A stretch of 5,231 bases of DNA from Lentzea sp. Lineage in GTDB: Bacteria; Actinomycetota; Actinomycetes; Mycobacteriales; Pseudonocardiaceae. The translations under genes were made by a program, and so were the position numbers. Positions within the stretch are counted from its first letter, which is position 1. The number at the start of each line of letters is the position of its first letter. The notes below the pieces were generated by a model, which worked only from the letters and a program-made list of their open reading frames with translations, had not been told where the DNA came from and made no database searches. The stretch is taken from NCBI GenBank assembly GCA_030146905.1, contig JASLAV010001129.1:1-5231 (forward strand). The letters run 5' to 3'. Below are positions 1 to 4,739 of this stretch, piece by piece.

Positions 1-645
1 GCTGTAGGCGGCGAAGCTGATCAGCATCAGCGCGATCGTCGGCAACAGGAACGTGCCGGTGTACTTGAAGACAACTTCACCGAGGTCGCCGCTGAAGCCA
101 CCCGGCCGAGGGCCCGCGGTGGTCAGCCAGCGGTCCAGCCCCATCGACTCCAGGACGTTGTTGAACTGGATGCCGTAGTTCTTCACGATGACCGCGACGC
201 AGAAGATCGGCATCGAGAACATGAGGAACGCGGTGCTGGTGGCGAGGTAGTCGAAGATCGAGTACTGGCGCACGGCGGCGAGCACGCCGACCGAGACGCC
301 CAGCGTGAGAGCGAGGAGCTCCGCACCGATGACGAGTCGCCCGGTGGTCCACAGGGCGTCCGTGACGGCGGGGAAGACCGCGGTCTTGGCCTGGCCGAGC
401 GCGATGCTCTGGCCCCAGTCACCGGACACGAAGTCGGTGAGCCAGTCCCAGTAGCGGACGATGACGGGCTTGTCGAGGCCGAGCGAGATCTCGGCGGCCT
501 TGATGTCGGCTTCGGTGACCCCGGGCCGGAACCGCAGCTCCGCCAAGGGGTTTCCGGCGGTGGCGACTAGGACGTAACAGGCGAAGCTGCCGATCAGCAG
601 GATGGGTACCGAGATCAGCAGGCGCCGGATGATGTAGCGGATCAC
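1..645 (-). CDS. DppB/OppB-type ABC transporter permease, 3' end beyond window
   Basis: This is an inner-membrane permease subunit of a family-5 (dipeptide/oligopeptide/nickel type) ABC importer. 215 codons are present and the frame is open to base 1, so the C-terminal third is outside the window. The GTG start at 645 is chosen because AGGAG (plus-strand CTCCT, 652-656) precedes it by 6 nt and the protein opens with VIRYIIRRLL, the usual basic start before the first membrane helix of DppB proteins. Predicted helices lie at about residues 9-30, 100-124 and 134-154, with a fourth starting near 197. Family landmarks are LGLDKPVIVRYWDWL (55-69), followed by SGDWGQS (74-80), and LLPTIALML (200-208). 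The EAA loop that contacts the ATPase is not in view. It follows the binding-protein gene by 88 bp and is probably co-transcribed with it. The substrate cannot be read from the permease alone. The family call is strong; the dppB/oppB distinction is not possible. Confidence 0.93.
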   Translation of the reverse strand, partial: MIRYIIRRLLISVPILLIGSFACYVLVATAGNPLAELRFRPGVTEADIKAAEISLGLDKPVIVRYWDWLTDFVSGDWGQSIALGQAKTAVFPAVTDALWTTGRLVIGAELLALTLGVSVGVLAAVRQYSIFDYLATSTAFLMFSMPIFCVAVIVKNYGIQFNNVLESMGLDRWLTTAGPRPGGFSGDLGEVVFKYTGTFLLPTIALMLISFAAYS

Positions 646-651
646 GACGAG

Positions 652-656
652 CTCCT
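652..656 (-). promoter_or_regulatory. Ribosome binding site of the permease gene
   Basis: AGGAG on the minus strand ends 6 nt before the GTG at 645. It supports that start over in-frame alternatives and shows that the permease has its own translation initiation rather than being coupled to the preceding binding-protein gene. Confidence 0.7.
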
Positions 657-671
657 AGGGGGCAACCTGCT

Positions 672-706
672 CGGGCGGGGCCGGACTCGTGGTCCGGCCC
701 CGCCCG
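672..706 (-). terminator. Perfect 14-bp intercistronic hairpin (attenuator or mRNA-stabilising stem)
   Basis: CGGGCGGGGCCGGA (672-685) is the exact reverse complement of 693-706, with a 7-nt loop (686-692). The stem lies 27 nt after the stop codon of the binding-protein gene and 26 nt before the permease start. There is no U-tract on either side; actinobacterial terminators often lack one, so a terminator role is possible. A stem between a binding-protein gene and its permease is a known way to keep the binding protein in excess, by partial termination or by protecting the upstream mRNA from 3' decay. Which of these applies cannot be told from the sequence. Confidence 0.75.
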
Positions 707-733
707 GTCAGGCATTGCGCACTGCTTTGGCGA

Positions 734-2512
734 TTACTTGGTCTGCCACTCGTTGGCGTTCCACAGCGCGCCGTAGTAGCTCTGGAAGTACACGCGGTCG
801 AGTCCCTTGAAGGCCCACATGTTCGGCATCTGGAACAGCGGCAGCGAGCCGTACGCGCCGGCCAGCGCCTCGTCGGCCTCCGCCCAGTACTTCAGCGAGT
901 CGGAGATCGCCGTCTGGGACACGGCCTGCTTCATGGCCTCGTCGGCCTTCGGCACGGACAGGTTCTGCCAGTTCTGGCCACCACCGGTCTGGTAGATCGA
1001 CTTCTTGGCGCTCTTGAACGGCGAGCTCGACCACGCGAACAGCGCGACGTCGTAGTCACCGGCGGAGACGCGCTCGTCCAGGAAGTTCGAGTCGGTGTCG
1101 TCCTTGACCTCGATGCCGGCTTCCTTGCACTGGCCCTGGATCAGCTCGACGGTCTGCTTGCGGCGCGGGATGTCGGTGTGGCTGATCCGGAAGGAGGCGC
1201 GCACGCCGTCCTTCGCGAACACGCCGTCGGCACCCTGCGTCCAGCCCGCGTCGGTCAGGATCTTCTTGGCCTCTGCCGGGTCGCCCTTGGCCTTGTCGCC
1301 GTAGACGTCCTTGTAGCCCTCGTCGGTCGGGAAGAAGACCAGGCTGCCCATCGGCTTGGCGTCGGACTGGACCTCGCTGATGAGCTTGTCGATGATGTCC
1401 TGGCGCTTGATGCACATGAAGAAGGCCTTGCGGATCTCCTCCTTCGACAGCACCGGGTGCTTCATCTGGATGTCGAGGTGCTCGAACGACAGGCCGGGGC
1501 CGGAGCCGAACGTGACGCCCTGGGCGCTGAGGCTCTTCAGCTTCGTGGCCGCGTTCGCGTCGGGCTGCGCGAAGGAGTTGACGGCGAGCTCACCGTTCTC
1601 CAGCGCCTGCGCCTGCGCGACGGGGTCCGGGATCGCCTTCAGGATGATCTTCGCGGGACCACCGGGCTTGCCGACCCACTTGGGGTTGCGCTCGAGCGTC
1701 ACCGACTGGTTCGGCTCGAAGGCGGTCAGCACGTAGGGACCCGCGCCGGGCATGAGCTCCTTGGTGAAGCCGTTCCACTTCTCGTTCCAGAAGTCAGCGG
1801 CCTTCTGGATGTCCGCGGCGGCGCTGTCCTTGGTGAGCTTGGTGATGTCGGCGATGCCGGCGTTCTTCTCGAGGATGTGCGCAGGGAGGACGTCGGCGTT
1901 GAACATGTCCTCGTAGTCCGGGTACGGCGAGGAGAACGTGCCGACGAACGTCTGGTCGTCCTTGCACTCACCGGTCGCCAGGTCGTACCCGGTGCCGCCG
2001 GCGGGCTTGAAGTACTTGCTGCCGTCGGGCTTCTTGGCGGTGCCGCTCTGCGCCAGCCAGGCCATGTAGAAGTCGTCGCAGTCCCAGGCCTCGCCGTCGG
2101 ACCAGGTGACGCCCTTCTTGAGCTTCCAGGTCACGACCTGCGGAGACTTCGAGGTGACCTCGATCGACTCCATGACGTCCTTGTTCAGGATGACCTTGTT
2201 GTTGCCGTTCACGATGTGCGCACCGGGCTGCACGAGAACCAGCGCGAACGTGTTGTAGGACTGGTTGGCGTCCTCGGTCGCGTTGTTGTACGAGGTGAAC
2301 GGCTTGTCGGTCGACACGACGACCTGGTCGCTCTGCTTCGCGTCCGGCGCGGTGTAGCCGTCCGCGGACTCACCGCGGGCGGTCGCCATCTCCGCGACGG
2401 AGGCGTCTCCGCCGTCGGCGTCGTTGGTTCCGCCGCCACCACCGCAGGCACCCAGCACGAGAGACGCGCTGGCGACCAGCGCGATCGCCGGAAGTGCTTT
2501 GGATCTCCTCAT
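734..2512 (-). CDS. Family-5 ABC transporter substrate-binding lipoprotein (peptide/opine type)
   Basis: This is an extracytoplasmic receptor that delivers solute, probably an oligopeptide or related compound, to the permease encoded next. It has 592 residues from ATG 2512 and stops at TAA (734-736). The signal peptide MRRSKALPAI... ends in a canonical lipobox LGAC, giving the lipidated Cys23, followed by a flexible GGGGGTNDADGG tether. The SBP_bac_5 fold covers roughly residues 65-590: TWSDGEAWDCDDFY (136-149) is the usual W-DG-x-DF segment, then LPAHIL (209-214), GAGPYVL (256-262), VTLERNPKW (271-279) and SLPLFQ (556-561). The length is normal for the actinobacterial 'ABC transporter family substrate-binding protein' group. 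GTG 2518 is an alternative start: AGGAGG (2523-2528) is 4 nt before the GTG and 10 nt before the ATG, and the two differ by two residues. Cys145, Cys183, Cys367 and Cys462 could form disulfides outside the membrane. The gene is likely first in the importer operon. Confidence 0.95.
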   Translation of the reverse strand: MRRSKALPAIALVASASLVLGACGGGGGTNDADGGDASVAEMATARGESADGYTAPDAKQSDQVVVSTDKPFTSYNNATEDANQSYNTFALVLVQPGAHIVNGNNKVILNKDVMESIEVTSKSPQVVTWKLKKGVTWSDGEAWDCDDFYMAWLAQSGTAKKPDGSKYFKPAGGTGYDLATGECKDDQTFVGTFSSPYPDYEDMFNADVLPAHILEKNAGIADITKLTKDSAAADIQKAADFWNEKWNGFTKELMPGAGPYVLTAFEPNQSVTLERNPKWVGKPGGPAKIILKAIPDPVAQAQALENGELAVNSFAQPDANAATKLKSLSAQGVTFGSGPGLSFEHLDIQMKHPVLSKEEIRKAFFMCIKRQDIIDKLISEVQSDAKPMGSLVFFPTDEGYKDVYGDKAKGDPAEAKKILTDAGWTQGADGVFAKDGVRASFRISHTDIPRRKQTVELIQGQCKEAGIEVKDDTDSNFLDERVSAGDYDVALFAWSSSPFKSAKKSIYQTGGGQNWQNLSVPKADEAMKQAVSQTAISDSLKYWAEADEALAGAYGSLPLFQMPNMWAFKGLDRVYFQSYYGALWNANEWQTK

Positions 2513-2522
2513 CGACACGTGC

Positions 2523-2528
2523 CCTCCT
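2523..2528 (-). promoter_or_regulatory. Ribosome binding site of the importer binding-protein gene
   Basis: A full AGGAGG on the minus strand, 4 nt from GTG 2518 and 10 nt from ATG 2512. It limits the start to one of these two codons and rules out the longer frame that opens near 2617, which would place about 35 charged residues before the signal peptide. Confidence 0.75.
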
Positions 2529-2603
2529 AGCACTGGGCGGCCGCGGCCAAGTCGGCCTGCACGCCCATAACCGTGATGTGCCATACGCGCCCCGAACCGG
2601 CAC

Positions 2604-2620
2604 ACCGTGGGCAGCACGGT
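2604..2620. repeat. 6-bp inverted repeat over the candidate -10 region
   Basis: ACCGTG (2604-2609) and CACGGT (2615-2620) form a perfect dyad with a 5-bp spacer. It overlaps the candidate -10 hexamer (2616-2621) and the expected transcription start, a position where a repressor dimer would block initiation. A dyad this short can arise by chance in G+C-rich DNA. Confidence 0.35.
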
Positions 2621-2645
2621 AGGAACCCGTTGAGCCAGCGGTCAC
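2616..2645 (-). promoter_or_regulatory. Candidate sigma-70-type promoter for the importer operon
   Basis: On the minus strand, GTGACC (2640-2645) resembles the -35 TTGACA at four of six positions. After an 18-bp spacer comes TACCGT (2616-2621), which fits the actinobacterial -10 pattern TANNNT. Transcription would start near 2609 and leave a leader of about 90 nt before the AGGAGG. The assignment is tentative because the -10 is weak beyond its three fixed bases. It is preferred because it is correctly spaced and lies just downstream of the GlnR-like box. Confidence 0.35.
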
Positions 2646-2662
2646 TACCTGGAGGGGGGATC

Positions 2663-2678
2663 GTGACCCAATGGAAAC
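2663..2678 (+). promoter_or_regulatory. GlnR-type binding box GTGAC-n6-GAAAC
   Basis: GTGAC (2663-2667), six bases, then GAAAC (2674-2678) matches every fixed position of the actinobacterial GlnR consensus GTnAC-n6-GAAAC. GlnR is an OmpR-type global regulator of nitrogen metabolism that activates or represses uptake genes. The box centre lies about 60 bp upstream of the start expected from the candidate promoter, a typical activator position. A second adjacent half-site pair, seen at the strongest Streptomyces targets, is not evident: at the expected next position there is only a poor GTAGC. MtrA recognises similar GTnAC elements and is an alternative binder. Confidence 0.45.
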
Positions 2679-2707
2679 AGGTTGTAGCACGCCGCAATGG
2701 CCCGATT

Positions 2708-2737
2708 ACCGGGCGCCAGCGTTCGTTGACCGGGCGC
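2708..2737. repeat. Direct repeat ACCGGGCGC phased by 21 bp
   Basis: ACCGGGCGC occurs at 2708-2716 and again at 2729-2737. The repeats start 21 bp apart, about two helical turns, so both copies present the same face of the helix, as in tandem operators. The second copy overlaps one arm of the inverted repeat at 2722-2756. The regulator is unknown. Confidence 0.4.
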
Positions 2738-2756
2738 GTGGAATTCTGTCAACGAA
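2722..2756. repeat. Perfect 9-bp inverted repeat TTCGTTGAC-n17-GTCAACGAA
   Basis: TTCGTTGAC (2722-2730) and GTCAACGAA (2748-2756) are exact reverse complements separated by 17 bp. The repeat begins 58 bp after the stop of the LpqW-like gene. It could be a weak long-loop terminator for that gene or a split operator for the importer. There is no U-tract. Confidence 0.45.
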
Positions 2757-2775
2757 GGCCGCCGAACGTAGCAAC

Positions 2776-2789
2776 GGCACGACGGTGCC
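2776..2789 (-). other. Small hairpin after the LpqW-like gene
   Basis: GGCAC (2776-2780) and GTGCC (2785-2789) form a 5-bp stem with a 4-nt loop, 25 nt beyond the stop codon. It sits between two copies of GCAACGG (2771-2777 and 2791-2797). It is short for a terminator; with the inverted repeat beyond it, it is the only structure that might end the LpqW-like transcript. Confidence 0.25.
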
Positions 2790-2813
2790 CGCAACGGGTT
2801 TTCACACCGCCGG

Positions 2814-4475
2814 CTACTTGTCGAGACGCCGCCATTCGGGTGCACCGCTGAGCACGCCCGCCAGGGGTGCCCCGGTGTCGATTCCTGAAACCGTCGGGAG
2901 CACTCCGAGCAGGTCGACGACCTGGAACAGGGGCACCGCCACGGCCTGCGCCTGGATCAACGGCTCGATCCGCGCCAGCGCGTCCGCCAACAGCACCTTG
3001 CCGTTCAGCGCGGCGTCGACGTCCGCCTGGATCGCCGGGTCGCAGAACCCGGCGAGGTTCACCGGGCTGGACGCGGCGCCGTCCGGAGCGCCACCGGCGC
3101 ACCCGTAGGCACTCGCGAGCCCCGCCGCCGAGTCGCCCGCGTCGACCCGCGGCACGACGGCGATGTCGACGTCCTTCTCCGTCAGCTGCTTGCTGAACAG
3201 GTCCTCGGCGTTCGGCGTGACGACCTCGGAGTCGATCCCGCGCTCCGCGAGCTGCGCCTTGATCCGGTTGGCGAGACCCGCGTACGGCTCGGTCTTCTCC
3301 GGCGCGGCGATGCGGAGCTTGAGCGCCTTGCCCGACTTCTGCCACTCGGCACCGGACTTGGCGTACCCGGCCTGGGTGAGGAGCTGCTCGACGGCGGCGG
3401 GGTCGAGCGTGTTCGCGGTGATGGTCTTCTGGTAGCCGGCGCGGCTGGGCGGCACCACGTACGAGTCGGCCCTGAACTGGGTGCTGGGCCCGCTCTGCGT
3501 CCCGAAGGCGATGAGCGCCTCACGGTCGAGCGCGGCCACGACGGCCTTGCGGGTGGTGACGTCGGCGAGCTGCTGGCTGGCCGGTCGCAGGAGGACCTGC
3601 GCCACCTCGTTGCGCGGCACGGGCTTGGTGGTGAGGTCCTTGATCGTCTTGAGCAGGTTCACGTCCGCGGCGTCCGCACGCAGGAGCACGGCCTGGTTGT
3701 CGCCTTTGGACAGAGACTCGGCCATGGCGCTGTGCGTGGCCCTGCGGATGACGACCCTGTCGAGCGTCGTCGGCACCTCCCAGTACCGGTCGCTGCGCTC
3801 CAGCACGACCTCACCGCGCGGCTCGTCGAGGCTGCGCATCTGGAAAGGTCCCGCTGTGGCGGGGAAACCGGTGGCGAGCACGTTCGACCACGTGCCGGGC
3901 GCGTCCTTGAGCAGGTGTGCGGGCAACAGGTTCGTGAAGAGGCTCCGCCAGCCGGGGAACGGCTTGCCGAACGCGACCTCGACGACCTTGCCGCCCTCGC
4001 GGGCGCTGATGTTGTTGATGAGCCTGTAACCCGCAGGATCCACGACACCCGGCTCCACGCGCATACGCTGCCAGAGGTAGTAGAAGTCCTCGGCGGCGAT
4101 GGGCGCGCTGTCCGACCAGCTCGCGTCCTTGCGGATGGTGTAGGTGACCGTGAACGGCTCGGCCTTGGTGACCTTCGCGCTGACCATGAGGTTCCGGTCG
4201 AGCTGCGGCGCGCCGTCGGACCCCGTGCGGAACGCGGACGGGAGCAGCAGGGAGCTCAGCGCCGTCGTGATGGGGCTCTGGGCCGCGAGCGAGTGCGGGT
4301 TGTAGCCGCCCGCCACGTCGTCCACGCCGACCATGACCTCGGTGACCTTCGGTCCCGTGGTGGTGATGACGGGGGCCTCGGACTTGGGGACCAGCGGCGG
4401 AGGCGGCGCGTTCGTGCACGCCGCTGCCGTGCCGCACAGAACGGCGGCAGCAAGCACTCCCCCGAGACGCCTCAT
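2814..4475 (-). CDS. LpqW-like family-5 solute-binding lipoprotein downstream of typA
   Basis: A surface lipoprotein of 553 residues with the SBP_bac_5 fold. The signal peptide MRRLGGVLAAAVLCGTAAAC places the lipidated cysteine at residue 20; the lipobox TAAAC is permitted but has Ala instead of Leu at -3. A proline-rich tether (NAPPPPLVP) follows. Family landmarks are SWSDSAPIAAEDFYYLW (119-135), LLPAHLLK (183-190), TAGPFQM (207-213), VVLERSDRYW (223-232) and AVPLFQ (513-518). These align by eye with the importer binding protein downstream, so the two are diverged paralogues. In Mycobacterium the gene after typA is lpqW, whose product has this fold but influences mannosylated phosphatidylinositol (PIM/LAM) synthesis rather than import. 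The same position here suggests an orthologue; function in this organism is inferred. ATG 4475 is chosen because it starts directly at the signal peptide; GAGGA precedes it closely (2-nt gap). TTG 4517 and an in-frame GTG at 4484 are less likely. The stop is TAG (2814-2816). Confidence 0.9.
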   Translation of the reverse strand: MRRLGGVLAAAVLCGTAAACTNAPPPPLVPKSEAPVITTTGPKVTEVMVGVDDVAGGYNPHSLAAQSPITTALSSLLLPSAFRTGSDGAPQLDRNLMVSAKVTKAEPFTVTYTIRKDASWSDSAPIAAEDFYYLWQRMRVEPGVVDPAGYRLINNISAREGGKVVEVAFGKPFPGWRSLFTNLLPAHLLKDAPGTWSNVLATGFPATAGPFQMRSLDEPRGEVVLERSDRYWEVPTTLDRVVIRRATHSAMAESLSKGDNQAVLLRADAADVNLLKTIKDLTTKPVPRNEVAQVLLRPASQQLADVTTRKAVVAALDREALIAFGTQSGPSTQFRADSYVVPPSRAGYQKTITANTLDPAAVEQLLTQAGYAKSGAEWQKSGKALKLRIAAPEKTEPYAGLANRIKAQLAERGIDSEVVTPNAEDLFSKQLTEKDVDIAVVPRVDAGDSAAGLASAYGCAGGAPDGAASSPVNLAGFCDPAIQADVDAALNGKVLLADALARIEPLIQAQAVAVPLFQVVDLLGVLPTVSGIDTGAPLAGVLSGAPEWRRLDK

Positions 4476-4510
4476 GGTCCTCACATTGCCAGAAGTGTGG
4501 TGGTCGCGTT

Positions 4511-4578
4511 CGGGCAACCCAAGGTTTTGTCACCCGCGCCACTACGTGCGACGTGTGGCGGTGGCGCGGGGTTGCCCG
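4511..4578 (-). promoter_or_regulatory. Candidate structured leader element upstream of the LpqW-like gene
   Basis: On the minus strand the first ten bases (CGGGCAACCC, from 4578) pair perfectly with the last ten (GGGTTGCCCG, ending at 4511). The enclosed 48 nt contain an inner hairpin: CGCCAC-ACGT (4560-4551), loop CGC, then ACGT-(A bulge)-GTGGCG (4547-4537), giving ten pairs with one bulged base. The element ends 35 nt before the ATG. It could be a cis-acting RNA, a processing or termination structure, or nested DNA operators. No known riboswitch class is recognised. Confidence 0.4.
4533..4570. repeat. Alternative 10-bp stem competing with the inner leader hairpin
   Basis: CCCGCGCCAC (4533-4542) is the exact reverse complement of 4561-4570, with an 18-nt loop. 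It shares bases 4537-4542 with the inner hairpin and 4569-4570 with the outer stem, so it cannot form together with either in full. The cause is a tandem GTGGCG duplication (4555-4560 and 4561-4566) that gives the same strand two partners. Confidence 0.45.
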
Positions 4579-4581
4579 CCC

Positions 4582-4601
4582 GGTGAGTAGTACGGCTCAC
4601 C
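4582..4601. promoter_or_regulatory. Operator-like dyad GGTGAG-n8-CTCACC
   Basis: A 20-bp dyad with perfect 6-bp arms (4582-4587 and 4596-4601) and a symmetric GTAC core (4590-4593). Only two base-pair positions per half break the symmetry. The size and a palindromic centre resemble sites of dimeric TetR- or GntR-type repressors. It lies about 110 bp upstream of the LpqW-like start. No regulator gene is in the window. Confidence 0.35.
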
Positions 4602-4611
4602 CGGCCGGGTG
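4598..4611. repeat. Perfect 14-bp palindrome CACCCGGCCGGGTG
   Basis: The 14 bases equal their own reverse complement. It overlaps the right arm of the preceding dyad by four bases, so occupancy of one would exclude the other. As RNA it has no loop, so a DNA-level role is more likely if it has any role. Confidence 0.4.
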
Positions 4612-4644
4612 GTTCGGGCCTGTGGCCGGTTGTTCCCAGCACCA

Positions 4645-4670
4645 CGGAAGACGGAGTGGTTCGTCTTCCG
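4645..4670 (-). terminator. Second hairpin downstream of typA
   Basis: CGGAAGACG (4645-4653) and CGTCTTCCG (4662-4670) form a perfect 9-bp stem with an 8-nt loop, 16 nt beyond the primary typA terminator in transcription order. ACCAC/GTGGT (4641-4645 and 4656-4660) offers a weaker alternative fold. The position suggests a back-up terminator, but an operator for the next gene cannot be excluded. Confidence 0.5.
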
Positions 4671-4686
4671 GCTCAGCACAACGACG

Positions 4687-4720
4687 AGGGGCGGCCGGGC
4701 CATCAGGCCCAGCCGCCCCT
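4687..4720 (-). terminator. typA transcription terminator
   Basis: AGGGGCGGC (4687-4695) pairs with 4712-4720 and GGGCC (4697-4701) with 4706-4710 around a 4-nt loop. The remaining position is C/A on the plus strand but becomes a G-U wobble in minus-strand RNA. The stem is therefore an unbroken 15 pairs only when transcribed in the typA direction. It starts 19 nt after the typA stop. The following bases are only mildly U-rich, as is usual in actinobacteria. Confidence 0.8.
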
Positions 4721-4739
4721 GTCAGGCGTTGCGTCAGCG

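Noticed and set aside
689..2530. 613-codon plus-strand open frame opposite the importer binding-protein gene
   Set aside because: It mirrors the real gene: the translation is a monotonous run of V, L, R, G and D typical of antisense frames in G+C-rich DNA, with no domain motif. The opposite strand encodes an intact lipoprotein with signal peptide and family motifs.
2513..2617. Upstream start at 2617 for the importer binding protein
   Set aside because: It adds about 35 residues ahead of a clear signal peptide and ignores the AGGAGG at 2523-2528, which points to 2518 or 2512.
2747..2752. Perfect minus-strand TTGACA as a -35 element
   Set aside because: No TANNNT hexamer follows at 16-18 bp spacing (the sequence there is around TCAACG), and TTGAC is explained as part of the inverted-repeat arm.
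2671..3108. Plus-strand open frame across the 2513-2813 intergenic region
   Set aside because: No convincing ribosome binding site, no recognisable motif, and most of it lies antisense to the 3' end of the LpqW-like gene.
4476..4517. TTG start at 4517 extending the LpqW-like protein by 14 residues
   Set aside because: It would put an acidic/His-rich stretch (MPERDHHTSG) before the signal peptide and has no ribosome binding site; ATG 4475 starts directly at the RR-containing signal sequence.
3732..4586. 284-codon plus-strand open frame opposite the LpqW-like gene
   Set aside because: Antisense shadow with Arg/Val/Leu-rich low-complexity translation and no recognisable domain; it also runs through the dyad-rich intergenic region.
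4580..4640. Promoter for the LpqW-like gene around minus-strand TACTAC
   Set aside because: The -10-like sequence lacks the final T of TANNNT and no -35-like hexamer is correctly spaced, so no promoter is called there.
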